This document shows, piece by piece, positions 10,267 to 21,300 of a DNA stretch of 64,000 nucleotides (its first letter is position 1; every line of letters begins with the position of its first letter). The stretch is from assembly GCF_963422355.1 (NCBI RefSeq), contig NC_085086.1, positions 8,081,917-8,145,916 on the forward strand. The letters run 5' to 3'. The position numbers and the translations under genes were made by a program. The notes under the pieces were generated by a model. The model made no database searches. It saw nothing but the letters and a program-made list of their open reading frames with translations, and was not told the origin of the DNA. The stretch is from Corticium candelabrum. Its lineage: Eukaryota > Porifera > Homoscleromorpha > Homosclerophorida > Plakinidae.

Positions 10267-12354
10267 CAGTAGAGCCTCGCTAATCCGAATAGCTCTGTAC
10301 CAGACTCCGTTCTTACCTGTTCGGATTACTGAATTTGTTCGGATTATCAAAATACGAAGCCTTGGAGACCCAGACATAGCCTTGACAATCCAGACCGTTT
10401 GCGCATACATATGTCAACAATTACATGCCTACGCAGGGACAAGAATTCTTGCAACGCAACTAACTAAGTAGGTAACCCAACAACAAGCAAAAGCAACTCA
10501 TTTCTCAAAGTAGTCCGTCACCCGCGTCTGTTCAAGAGTGCTTAGTCTCTTTTTAGCTGCAAGGTCACGTAGGCTCCGAAGAACACTCAAGCTGTATTGA
10601 GTTGCTTCTGTCTGTTCCCGAAACCATGTCAAACAATCAGAGAGCATTTGAAATGCACTGCCATGAGAGATGCCAGACTGGTTTGTGCTTGCATCATGAT
10701 CAGAACTTTGCATTTGATCTTCATCTGCAGCAGTCTCTTCATCACGACCGTGAGCCAAGACTTCAGTGACAATTTCATCATCATCCAAATGAGTGTAACC
10801 AGGATCCAAATTGTCTACCATTAACCACTCCTCAATTTCTGTTGAAGTCATTTCATAACCCAAAGCAGAGAAGAGAGGGGTCAAATTAGAAGAAGGCTCT
10901 TCAAATGACTCTCCTGATTCTGTGATGCCAGCAGGTTCCTGACTGCCTTCGTCAGGATAAATGGGTAGAATCTTTCTCCAAGACAATCGAATTGTTCTAG
11001 GTGTAATTTCATCCCAACTAGCGGAAACTTTATCAGAAATTTCCATCATGTTGATTCCACAAACAAAGTCAATGATTGACACACCTCTATCATTTTGAAG
11101 AATAAGATCTTGAAGCATCTTTTTCCTGTATCGGCGTTTAATGGATACTAGCACACCTTGATCCATGGGTTGAATTAACGAAGTGACATTCGGTGGAAGG
11201 AACTTTGCGATCACTTTGCCATCTGCTGATATCAGGTCTTCTTCATTCGGATGAGCAGAACAGTTGTCAAGCAGAAGGACAGCTTTATCATCCAAACCCT
11301 TTTCCCTTAACGTTTCCTGCACTACAGGAACAAACTTATGATGGAACCAGTCAGAAAATATTCCTGTGTTCACCCAAGCATTAGACTGGTTGTAGTAACT
11401 CACTGGCAAGTGATCACGATTGACGTTTTTGAAACAACGAGGATTCTTGGATTTACCTATCAAGACCAAGGGTAGTTTTATGCTACCAGACGCGTTTGAG
11501 CAGGCACTGATGGTAACACGGTCCTTTTGAGTCTTGCGCCCATCAGCAGACCTCTCAAAGTGACCAGCAAGCGTTTTCTGAGGCAGCAGCTTATGGTACA
11601 AACCTGACTCGTCACAGTTGAATATTTGTTCAGTGCTGTAATCACTATCCTTGACAAAAGCTTGGAAACGTAACACAAACTGATCAGCAGCTGGTTTATC
11701 GGCAGACAGCTTTTCTCCTTGTAAGGCCAGCTGTCTAATGCAATGACGCTTACAAAATCTCCAAAGCCAACCAGACGAGGCAACAAAGTTGCCGAAATCC
11801 TCTTCTTGAGAAGACTCCTTCAATTTCTCGTGAAGCTGCAAGGCCTTTGCTTGTAGTAGTGGGCCTGATACAGGAATGCCTTTCTCGCGCGTCTGCCGAA
11901 ACCACATGAAAACAGCCCTCTCCAGCTCCTCGTAAGTAGAAAGCTTCATTGTTTTGGCAAGTCGACTCGTTCCCATTTCGGTTAGCTTCCTTTCGTATTG
12001 CCTCAGTTCAGACTCTTTCCTCTTGATATCGCTAATGGTGCTTCGACCGATTCCATATCGTTCACACAGCACAGAATAGGAGGCACTTCCCAGTTCATCC
12101 AGTATTGCTACCTTCTGCTCTATTGTTAGAGTCTTGTGAGCCCGTTTTGTCTTCTTTGTTATATCTTTGTCTGACGACATGAGAACGTGTACCCGGATAT
12201 GATCAGATGTTTGTTATTTCCCGGATATGAAAGGACGTTTGCACAAGGCCTCGGAATTCTAAATGCTCTCTGGAAACTCGAGGTCAAGCAGTTAGGGACA
12301 TTCGGATTAGCGAGGGTTCGGATTAACGAGGTTCGGATTAGCGAGGCTCTACTG
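10267..12354 (-). mobile_element. Intact Tigger/pogo-type DNA transposon
   Basis: The ends are perfect 23-bp inverted repeats starting cagtagagcctcgctaatcc, flanked by TA on both sides (10265-10266 and 12355-12356); counting the TA gives a 25-bp perfect match. TA target duplication is the hallmark of the pogo/Tigger group. The element is 2,088 bp and holds one long transposase ORF on the minus strand. Just inside the right end ttcggattagcgagg is repeated about three times. Everything needed for mobility appears present. Confidence 0.93.
10498..12180 (-). CDS. Tigger-type DDE transposase (CENP-B/jerky-like), full length
   Basis: A 560-residue single-exon protein. The N-terminus (about residues 15-65) is a psq-type helix-turn-helix: KTLTIEQKVAILDEL, then RYGIGRSTISDIKR. 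A second CENP-B/Tc5 DNA-binding domain follows (about 80-145: ELERAVFMWFRQTREKGIPV and SSGWLWRFCKRH). The catalytic DDE_1 domain shows all three acidic blocks: FNCDESG (about 190), LLLDNCSAHP (about 305) and SLIQPMDQGV (about 340). The tail is acidic and ends with TRVTDYFEK. The length is normal for Tigger transposases. The ATG at 12180 is well placed inside the element and no frame defects are seen. It would cut and paste the surrounding element into TA sites in the nucleus. It could instead be a domesticated jerky/TIGD-like gene, but the intact flanking repeats argue for a live transposon. Confidence 0.93.
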   Translation of the reverse strand: MSSDKDITKKTKRAHKTLTIEQKVAILDELGSASYSVLCERYGIGRSTISDIKRKESELRQYERKLTEMGTSRLAKTMKLSTYEELERAVFMWFRQTREKGIPVSGPLLQAKALQLHEKLKESSQEEDFGNFVASSGWLWRFCKRHCIRQLALQGEKLSADKPAADQFVLRFQAFVKDSDYSTEQIFNCDESGLYHKLLPQKTLAGHFERSADGRKTQKDRVTISACSNASGSIKLPLVLIGKSKNPRCFKNVNRDHLPVSYYNQSNAWVNTGIFSDWFHHKFVPVVQETLREKGLDDKAVLLLDNCSAHPNEEDLISADGKVIAKFLPPNVTSLIQPMDQGVLVSIKRRYRKKMLQDLILQNDRGVSIIDFVCGINMMEISDKVSASWDEITPRTIRLSWRKILPIYPDEGSQEPAGITESGESFEEPSSNLTPLFSALGYEMTSTEIEEWLMVDNLDPGYTHLDDDEIVTEVLAHGRDEETAADEDQMQSSDHDASTNQSGISHGSAFQMLSDCLTWFREQTEATQYSLSVLRSLRDLAAKKRLSTLEQTRVTDYFEK

Positions 12355-12839
12355 TATCTGTCGTCTATTTGTCTCTTGTATGCTGTCACTGGTTTTTGTC
12401 TATCCTCCTCTTGTCTTTGCAGCTCTGATGGTTTTTATGGCTGTCCCTCAGTTGCTGTCAGGAGTTGATGAAGGTCTTGCTGCACTGCTTGGCTATGCTC
12501 TTGTTCTGACTTCAACTTTCGTGTTTCTCGTAGCAGATCAGATTCCTGTTACTAAACTTTAATTTGGTGAACTTCCTGTTCTTCTTGTAGACATTGGCAC
12601 TTAGCTGTTTGCTCGTTTAGGAGAGTTTCAAGTTTTTCACACTTGTTGTTTCTAGTAATCGAGCTTGCAAAGGATTTGACTTCACTCTGAGATGCATCTT
12701 GGACATGTACCAGACTGTCCTGGCTTCTAGAATACACCTTGATCTTTAGGCCAAATATTTGTAAATTTTCCCTGGAAAGCGAGGGAGTGAATTCGCTAGA
12801 AATCACAGGTATTTGGTGGCAAGTTGTCGTCGCATTCAC

Positions 12840-13932
12840 GCATAATCTGCCTCCAGTTCACCGCCTAGTTCTTTGTCAAATCACAGCGAACTCATACCAT
12901 ACTCAGTGAGAATTTACGTAGAATTTTTGAAGGTCTTTGTGATCAGTGTATCGTAGGATTCGCTGAGTACTCATGGAGAATTCGCATACGCTTCATGGGT
13001 ATAGACTGCATATTCACGCCGAATTCGTGTAGGGTTCACACGAATGGAGTGTGGACTCACCGTATTTGGCGTGAGTTCGTACTGATGGAGAACTGACGTA
13101 CACACAATCCGGTTTCACTGAACGCATGTATTTCAATTAGAAATTGTTACTCATGCACATACACAATCCCAAAATGTTAGACGGTTTTTTTTGCTCGCTG
13201 ATAACGGCACTTGCCACCTATCAGCTTGTTCAATTTCTGGTGGACGCTCTTCAGCGTTTCCCTTCTCTGGAGAGGGAATGCAGTGACACTGTGGCCTATA
13301 ATTATATTCACATATGTAAGCATACATGTTATGACAGATTTCTAATGCCAGATATACAAACTCTAGCAAACTCATAAATTCACCTCAGCGCACAAGACCT
13401 TCTCAAGTTTCCAAAAGTGGCAGTGAAGCTTACTTAATGCTAACTATTGCCCACACAACTGATCTCAAATTTCTAGTGAACTGTGCATCTGCGTTAGCTT
13501 TTTGAAAGAAACTCAAAATACGCAGTGTATGCAAGTGCTAGTGCAATAGCTTGAAGGAATAGGATATTAATGATGTCTACACCAAAGTTACTTCAGCCCC
13601 TACCGGTTTCTGGAAAACCCCTATAGCATTGTCATCCCCTTTCAAGTTTTGTTAGCCTCCTTTTCTGTGTAAAAGCATTGATATCTTCTATTAGGTCTGT
13701 AGCAAGTCAGTTTGACACTGAACAATTCCAACATGCTCCAGGTTTCAACATCCAACAAACCAAGCACATTATAATACGACAGATTCGGATGCATTCTTCT
13801 TAAAACAGCCGCCAAACAGATACAGTTCTATACTATTTATACATCATGCACTGTATTATCTAAAGCTTACTCAGCAGTAAACGATGGATTTGCTATTTTG
13901 CGAAATGTAAGTTACTAATGTAGATAGCTTAC
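12840..13932. other. Unassigned region with a small hairpin
   Basis: No gene is recognised. At 13023-13045 attcgtgt and acacgaat form an 8-bp stem with a 7-base loop, within a stretch (12940-13110) rich in recurring gaattcg and ttcgtg words. This could be the core of a small inverted-repeat element. Confidence 0.4.
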
Positions 13933-14094
13933 TTCTCAAAGCATCCACCTTTGGCTGATCGAGCAGCCTGTGATTAGCTCTGTTGCCAACACCGGATACA
14001 GCTTGTTCTTCTTTGGTAAACAGAACATCAAATAGTGCCCTCGCCAGCTTCACTCGAGAGGAAGTTGCTTCAGCTGCCCTCACACTTGTAAATA
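13933..14094 (-). CDS. Possible exon with BEN-like sequence
   Basis: A 162-bp open segment lies between a plausible acceptor (tatatttacaag) and donor (gagaa/gtaagc) on the minus strand. It contains KLARALFDVLFTKEEQA, then RLLDQPKVDALR. The pattern of a helix, F(T/S)xEE and later LDxxKxxALR resembles BEN domains, which bind DNA or protein in chromatin regulators. No neighbouring exons were found, so this may be an exon of an unresolved gene or a relic of a mobile element. Confidence in coding is moderate and in the family low. Confidence 0.3.
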
Positions 14095-14268
14095 TAGCTG
14101 TCATACTACATCTCTCATTACCAACAAAGACTATATATACCAAGTGAAACACCAGTAACCTTCTACAGTACATCACTTTATTAGTACTTGTCACCTGTAG
14201 AAGGCTGTCCTGCTGGTATGCCATCAGACAATGGGGCAGATATATATCGATTGCGATACTAAACTGTT

Positions 14269-14292
14269 CGCAAATGGTTTAAACCGTTTGCG
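14269..14292. repeat. 24-bp near-perfect palindrome
   Basis: cgcaaatggttt is followed directly by aaaccgtttgcg; the arms pair over 12 bases with a single mismatched pair. It has no obvious link to a gene and could be a transposon terminus or a protein-binding site. Confidence 0.6.
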
Positions 14293-14299
14293 AATTCGT

Positions 14300-16150
14300 A
14301 TTTGGTTATATTCGGTTAGACCGTTTCTGATATTGGGAACGCGAATGATTTGGCTGTCGTATAAGGTTTCTATTCATTTGGTTTACAAGAATATTCTCTT
14401 AGCTTTGCTTGTTTAATTATTATAGAAAACTGTTTGCGCACCTCAAAGATGTAGACTTTTGCCAAGTACGCCATACCTGGATCGATCCATGCTTGAGAGT
14501 TGTTTGTCTCTTATATGGAGGACAAGTTCATAATCTCCTAGCAATTACCATCTCGAATGTCACGCCTATAGTTAGGTCAACTGTTGTCACCTTGTGTAAT
14601 TGGTATATTTTGATTTACAAGTTTTAATTAAATTCATATTTGTATAATTAGATGGTGGATTTGCATACGATGGTGACAGTGATGTCAGTATAGCTTGTGT
14701 GTTGTTTTTAAATATTTATTTCGTTTCATACTCGTTTTGAATTTTAAGATAACTCTGAACATCGCCAAACATAGGTATGGCAGGTGTTAGTACTTAGTAA
14801 CTAATTGTAATAGCAACACTTACTATACTTTTGATGCGCTAATTAAGTTAGAAGGAACTCTAAGAACCACATGTCCGAGACTTAGCCGTCACAGCGCAAA
14901 AGTTGCATGACCACATGCAGCGTCAGAGGAAGAAAGTCGCCTGCTAATCTGGACGCCAGGCCACCATTGCCATCAAGAAAGCTAGAAATACTGCACTGTA
15001 ATTAAGCAAATTTGAGTGTTTCTGGTATTCAAATATTTGTGAAGTTAAACTGTTCTTTTTGTTTAGGACTGGTAAAATATTTTCCAAATAGTAAAGCCAG
15101 TGAAATAGATCAATGTGTGGCAGAAGAACCAGTGACAAACAATAATGACTATTATTCGAGTCGTAATCAATTCTACACTGCATGCTTGTTTCATTAAAAC
15201 AATTATTTTACTTGAACGTAACCTTACAACAGCGATTCGTGATTGTGTCTTCGTTCATAACTGATTGACATAGGAAAAGAGCTCACATGATCATGGTAAC
15301 CATGGCTTCCATGAATCCATAGAAAGCCATGCATGCACATTGTCTTTAGGTATGGAATTCTTTTCTCACATGCTTTCGAAACTTGTGTTTTCCTAGTAAA
15401 AGTAACAAGTTCCATGGAAATACCGTGGTTTTCCGTACTTTGTTTGATTAAAGTGCAGCACGCGTGTTATATAGTATGTTTGCAATACTCAAGATGTACG
15501 TATTAAATCAGATTTCACAATTCTTTATACTTTGTCTCTTTCCTCATTCCTATTCAGGGGCGGTGGAGCCGGTACGGCATTACGGCGATCGCCGTACTAC
15601 TGGAGCCGCGGCCAGAAGTTCCGTCGTGTGTCATAGGTGTTAGGCAGATCGAATTGCTCCAGGAACTTCTGGTATCAAGCCTCCCTGTCCTACTCGCTGG
15701 ACGGTGCTTGTGCAGTCGCTGATAGCTTTTTTTTGTCCATATGATGTTATTCGAATAACCGTAGAAAAAAATCACGGAAGAATACAGCGGAAAGATCGAT
15801 GTCACAGCAGCAGCAAGAGGTATCGTTAGTGGACACATTCAATTCCTATTTGGTATAGTGATATCTGAAAACTTTTCTTAACCATTGATGTCTTAATTGA
15901 GTAATACAAGTAACCTTGTTGACCTTTGTCACAGCTGGGCTTTACTGGACTGCACGGGCAAATTAAGAACAGTGATTAATGGTGACTAGTAACTTGTACT
16001 TGTTCCTGTCAACTAACACATGTCTGTTACTTAGTCCTTCCTGTACAATTTCCACACATGCCTGTACTGTACCTACGTCAACTTATCCACACTATTTCTT
16101 CTCATCTCCGTATGCTTTGATGAGTCTTGTAGTGTCACCACAGCCGCCCC
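14300..16150. other. Unassigned region
   Basis: AT-rich sequence without a recognisable gene. It contains a perfect 16-bp palindrome, tacggcgatcgccgta, at 15581-15596, in a short GC-rich island (15555-15720) beginning aggggcggtggagcc. That beginning resembles the start of some hAT-type elements, but no matching end was seen. Confidence 0.4.
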
Positions 16151-16159
16151 CCACCACAA

Positions 16160-16808
16160 CCACTCTGGCCAGCTGCAATGGCGGAACAGCCACCAATGCC
16201 AGTTGCAATACTACCACAACCACCAGCTGCCACCACCAATGTCAGTTGCAATCGCGAGACTGCCACCAGCAGCAGCTACAATCGCAAGAGTGCCATTACC
16301 ACTAGCTGCAATCGAAAAGACCCACACTACCAGCTGCAGTTGTTATACCACCACCTCAGGCAGCTGCAGTCGCAATACCACCACCACAGCCAGCTGCAGG
16401 CGTAATACCACCAACACATGAGCCAGCTGCAGTTGCAATACCACCACCACAGCCAGCTGCAGTCGCAATACCACCACCTCCACAGCCAGCTGCAGTAGCA
16501 ATACCACCACAACCACAGCCAGCTGCAGTCGTAATACTACCACCACCACAGCCAGCTGCATTCGCAATAATACCACCACCACAGCCAGCTGTAGTTGCAA
16601 TACTACCATCACAGTCAGCTGCAGTAGCAATACCACCGCCACAGCCAGCTGCAGTCGCAATATTGCCACCACCACCAGCTGCAGTCGCAATAATACCACC
16701 ACCACAGCCAGCTGCAGTAGCAATACCACTACCACAGCCAGCTACAGTCGCAATATCACCACCACAGCCAGCTGCAGTAGCAAAACCACCACAGCCAGCT
16801 GCTAGTTA
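16160..16808 (+). repeat. Pro/Ala-rich minisatellite, possibly coding
   Basis: More than twenty tandem copies of an about 30-bp unit, each centred on the PvuII-type hexamer cagctg within ccagctgcagt. In one plus-strand frame from about 16330 to the TAA at 16807 the unit reads PPPQPAAVAI with small variations and no stop. Upstream copies (PAAMAEQPP, PVAILPQPPAA) fall in other frames, so frame is lost at least twice. The opposite strand is also partly open, as expected of a periodic repeat. It may be an exon for an extended Pro-rich protein or a non-coding satellite. Variation is concentrated in codon third positions of the Pro and Ala codons, which weakly favours past coding. Confidence 0.6.
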
Positions 16809-17017
16809 ATTAACCAGCTGTTAAAGTGTGGAAAATTAAGAGGTTGGTGAGTAGCTAATGAACATGATGTTATTAGAGTGTAGTAAATAGAATAAATGAG
16901 ACACACTTGAAAGGCTTGTGTGCATTTAACAGCATCAGTCAAGGGACTTTCCCAATAGATAGGGTGATAGACAAAGCAAAACACACTAAGAACTTAAAGT
17001 ATTTGAATTTTTGAGGT

Positions 17018-17465
17018 ATGAGCATAGTACTTTATCCTGCTAATATTCTTTTTATCTGTTATCAAATTTTAGCGTGCATATCAGTACAAGATATACAAAT
17101 TACCAGAAGTTTTATTGTACCATTTGCTATACCATTGTTTCTGAAATCCTTAGCGTTTGCTCTTTGCAAAATCGACATCTACAGAAACTACTCTCCAGCA
17201 TTTAGCAGATCAGATGCATTTGACCTCTCACCACCGCGAGAAGGTAGCTGGAGTTTGGCCTCCCCAGCACCTTAACCAGACAGCAATTGTGATCGATGGA
17301 TCTGTCCTCGCGATCGAGATGTGTACCTTCACCCAAACATATCTACCAAATCTAGGTCTGCAGCTAGGCAATTCGACAAGGCAGCCGCAGCAGCAAGGGC
17401 TCGTACAAGCAGACCGTTGTACGCAGGAAAGGAAGATCCCGGGTGACACAATCTTTTCTAGATAG
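17018..17465 (+). other. Unresolved possible coding segment
   Basis: A plus-strand open stretch (17157-17465) contains LQHLADQMHLTSHHREKVAG, faintly like a COMM-domain helix, but the following residues do not fit that family. An overlapping frame (17018-17275) is also open. It lies upstream of the Cys-rich terminal exon at 17692 and may belong to the same gene. I cannot assign splice sites. Confidence 0.25.
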
Positions 17466-17691
17466 CGAATTCCATATGTGCTGAAAGTTTTTACTAATTT
17501 GCCCTTTTTTGCCCAGCAACGCTGACGGCACGAACGCCCGATATGAAACGGCAAAAACCATTAATATGCTAATGTTAGCTGTAAACTCGCGCACTAGTGT
17601 TGTGAGTCTTTGAGGCTACAATATAATATATTTAATTATATATTACGGCTCTGATTTAACCTCTAAAATGATATAAAAATCTTTACCATAG

Positions 17692-18011
17692 GTACAAAAA
17701 ACCCATATCGAGTGTCGAAACCACCAAGAGGAACATACTGCTCATGGGACGCCCAAAAATGGATTCAACACAGCTGCGAGTGTTGTGAGAAGTTTGTGCT
17801 CTCTTTCAAGAACCCGGAACAACGTCGCAACGTTATAAAGTGCCTTCGACATCGGCAGCTATGCCGCGCAGCTCCTCTAACTCCGCCAGACTTTTGGGAC
17901 TTGGTGTTCCTGGACGTTCCTGTAGTGGATGGAGGTCCAAGGCCACCCAAAGTAAGGAAGATTGAGCTTTCAGAAACACCCGGAGAAGAAATGGGTTGGG
18001 ACTCTGACTAA
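17692..18011 (+). CDS. Terminal exon of an unidentified Cys-rich protein
   Basis: After a pyrimidine-containing acceptor (ctttaccatag) a frame stays open to TAA at 18009-18011. The protein part is NPYRVSKPPRGTYCSWDAQK, then a cluster of cysteines around HSCECCEKFV, basic RRNVIKCLRHRQLC, a Pro-rich stretch and an acidic end GEEMGWDSD. The acceptor implies a phase-1 junction with an upstream exon I could not fix; the open stretch at 17157-17465 and the Pro-rich array at 16330-16807 are candidates. The domain is not recognised. The Cys spacing could hold a metal, but no known zinc-finger pattern is evident. Confidence 0.4.
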
Positions 18012-18267
18012 ATTTTGAGTAGTAGTGCTAGGCAACGTCCAGTAAGTAACTGTTATCAGTAGATAACTCCTTCAAATCTGCTATCAACAATAGAATAGAT
18101 GCTTGTGTGCAAATACTACTCGATGAGTATACATAAAGCTGCTGTCTTCGCAAGAAATGAAGAGATAGGCAGCCTTAGTAAATATACATCAACATTACAA
18201 GTGAAAAATTTTCAGCTAGGCAATGCTTCATGTATGACAGAATTTATGTAAAAGCCACCAGTTTTTA

Positions 18268-18314
18268 CAATAGATTGACAGACAGATAGACGTACGAACA
18301 GATAGACAGTCAAA
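18268..18314. repeat. Degenerate GACA microsatellite
   Basis: Interrupted gacaga/tagaca units directly after ttacaatagattgacagac. This is one of more than ten GACA/TGTC tracts in the window and abuts the left edge of the Tnp2-like locus. Confidence 0.7.
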
Positions 18315-18346
18315 CATGCCTACAAAAAAAAAACAGCTATAACTTA

Positions 18347-21300
18347 CTAATTGTCAGCAATCCACTGTTTGTAATCATCACTCCATTTTCCCTGAGCGAC
18401 GCCAACTACACTGTTCATGTGAACCTCATCAATTCTATTGAAATCCCTCTTGTAGTGCTTTGGACATCGACTTTCAGCATAGAAATTAACACGCACAGGC
18501 TTGCTCCTGTCTGTAGGATTATTGGCCACCACTCTACCATACCATAGTTCATTTTGGTCACCCATTATCAATACCATGTCATTGACCACCACATAAACTG
18601 GTCCAACAACTGCTGTTGAGTCAGTCACAGGAAATGGTCGCATGAAATCAAGCAACCAGAAATACTTCCCAGCAAGCCGCTGTCCCACTACCGGCATCAG
18701 AATTGCTTTTTGCAGCAGTTTCTCTGCCAAAATATGTACTCTTGACCGATTGGCAACACAGTAGTGCAGCCAGTGGCTTGGTACATGCCAACTTGTCGAT
18801 ACAAATCACTTTCTACAACTGCTGTGTACGCTTCTCCAACACGCACAGACAATAATCTGCGAATATCGATGACAGACTCTCTCTCACCCCAAATACATGA
18901 TATAACTGCATCATCCCGTGATTGAAATGTCAAATTAGGAGAAATCCAAGGTACAATTACCTTTCCTGCAATTGCCATACCCAACCTCCTCGGATTCGAT
19001 CTGAATGCTTGTGTACAACGAAACAAGACATCAGTCAGTTAAGAATGTCTCCTTCAACTTGTATGGAGTGCAAGGAACCAATCAGAATTGGAGACTTGCT
19101 TGTGTCTTGGCCCACAACTAAAACCAAATGCAAATAGATTAATTTAGAATCAAACTCCAACATAATACAGAAGCTGACCAATCTATTTGTGTCTCTCAGT
19201 ACATCTGGTTCAAGAGTGGAATCAGGGAGCTGTCTAGAGTGACTTGACAAAAATTCTCTCTGTACTTCAAAATGTGGCAAAGTGTGCTCAATGTTCTTGC
19301 AGTTGTGTGGAGTCTTGGTGTACCGTTGAACTGCTCTCTCAAAAACATAGCACCAATAATTGTCTAGGCTGCCAAAGCGGTGAACGCAGTCCTTCAAATG
19401 AATCAAATTGTGCACAACTACCGTACATGCCCGCAGACCGTAACTTTCTTCCAGCAAAATGTTGTGTCGTAAACAAAATCGATGTCTGCATTCGCCGCCT
19501 CTTCTGTCCATCCATCACGTCCAGAACGAAATATGTACTCAACAATTCGTGCAATGCACTGCCATATTGCAAAGTCTGCTGTTGAGACAATATCATGTAG
19601 CAGCACTTCTGACACAGGGAAAGAAAACTTCTGCCATTCTTGAGCTGCAAAGTATTAACATTTAAGACTCTGATGCTTTTGGTATACCCACGCATGCCAC
19701 CTTTCCAAAATCCAGCATGCAGTACATTTGTTGGTATTCGAGATGCCTTCATCTGTATAACATTACAAAATATCAATTAGACATTACAAATTAACAATAA
19801 TTGGTAATTTAACAAAAGCCTCAATACCAACAGTTCATGGGAACAAAGCTAATTTCTCAGACAGAATTTTCAACTTCTGAGCGCAAGTTGCATTCATGGG
19901 ATCAACTGCTTTCTCTTCATCGATCATCAAATGAATGTTGTGTTTAACAACACCCAATGGAAGGCAATGTTGAGCATTGATAACAAAATCTCTCGTGAAG
20001 TCAAACCCATACAAGTAAAAGCTGGTGAGAAATGGTGGTTCCTTTAAAACCCAACTCCTTTCCATAACTTTGTCTGACAGTTTGCCTTTCTTCCTGATCA
20101 ACACTTTCAAGAGATGATAACAACTCCTTACAAAGTTGCCTCTTCTCAGCAGGGTACCGAGCCAATTTGCAATAATTGCCATAATAATAGTGACTACTTC
20201 CCGATGGCATCTTTCCTAAAACAAGAAAAATTGATATCTAGTCTAGTAGTTTTAAAACTATATCACAAAAGACTAATTAGAACCTTCTATACTGCAAAAT
20301 CGACATGGTCGTTGTCCAAAAAAATTGCCTTTGAGATCTCACATTGGGCAACATGATCTCCAGTCTACAACAGCATCAAGTGACGAAGTTTTAGCTGGTC
20401 CTAGTGGTAGTCCTGGTAAGGATAAGGAATATTGGACATCAATGCCTACAATTACAAAACGTAACTGCAGCAACCATTTTGCAGATATTTTAAGACAATT
20501 GTAACCAACCGTCAATGAAACCATCCAAAATCTCATCACAAAGCGGAGATAGAAATGGATCTAATGATATTGCTCTCTTCTTGGGAGTAGGTAAGTGGGT
20601 ACGAAGCCAACAACATAAACTTCGCTGGTATGGCTTCTGCCTGTCTTGGAAATTGTAGCTATAGTAACCGAGATTGTGCCTAGGAAAGAATTAATGTCAA
20701 CATAGAACACGTAATCTTGATTACACACAAACGACCATACTACTTTGTACATGATCAGATGACATAAGAAAAGAGAATATGCACAGACAACTTACATATT
20801 TCACTAACACTGACGCTTTACCAATATTGAATAGTATTAATTAATACTCAGTTATAGATATTTTGTTGTCAAATATTGGTTACCTTACCACAGCCATGAG
20901 ATGGTTTATTGAAGGCTGCCACCCATCCCAATAGGTGTGCAACAAATATGCATGATGATACCAATACTTGACACATCATTTTCGACTGCTTGTTTACCAA
21001 TATATGCTATGTTTCTTGGATCACCTCTTGTAGTGGACAACAAACTTGTCTGAAGTCTGAAGTTATGTCCACTGGTGATGCCAATATTTCTGCTGCAGAC
21101 AATATGTTCTGACAGCCAATGGTCTCACATCTTAAAGGTAAAGGCCACTCCTACATGAATACAAGAAGGCAATAAATACAAGTAATGCTTCAACACAGAG
21201 CCACAATGCCGAACACCTTTTCATAATCCCAGAAAAATGAAAGCTCCTCAAACCTCACTCCATCCCAAACCTCCTTCTTACAAGGATATCCCCAGGAGTC

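Larger units (their letters stand above)
9990..12839 (-). pseudogene. Coiled-coil gene fragment split by a Tigger insertion
   Basis: Minus-strand sequence on both sides of the Tigger element encodes Gln/Glu/Leu-rich heptad-like helix. Upstream (12357-12839) it includes LETLLNEQTAKCQCLQEEQE, two consecutive stops, LLRETRKLKSEQEHSQ, another stop and TAYKRQIDDR. Downstream (9990-10264) it continues ISSLQKQLQAIYHEVATLQE, then in a second frame IAQLQQQLQES and KAEAEDRLKPLNQRLQK. If the transposon and one TA are removed, the frame runs straight through the junction, so the insertion hit a formerly continuous coding stretch. The stops and a later frameshift show the host sequence is now dead. The protein family is unidentified. 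Confidence 0.6.

Noticed and set aside
17157..17465. COMM-domain exon
   Set aside because: Only one helix-like stretch is similar; the expected Trp-containing beta-strand region is absent.
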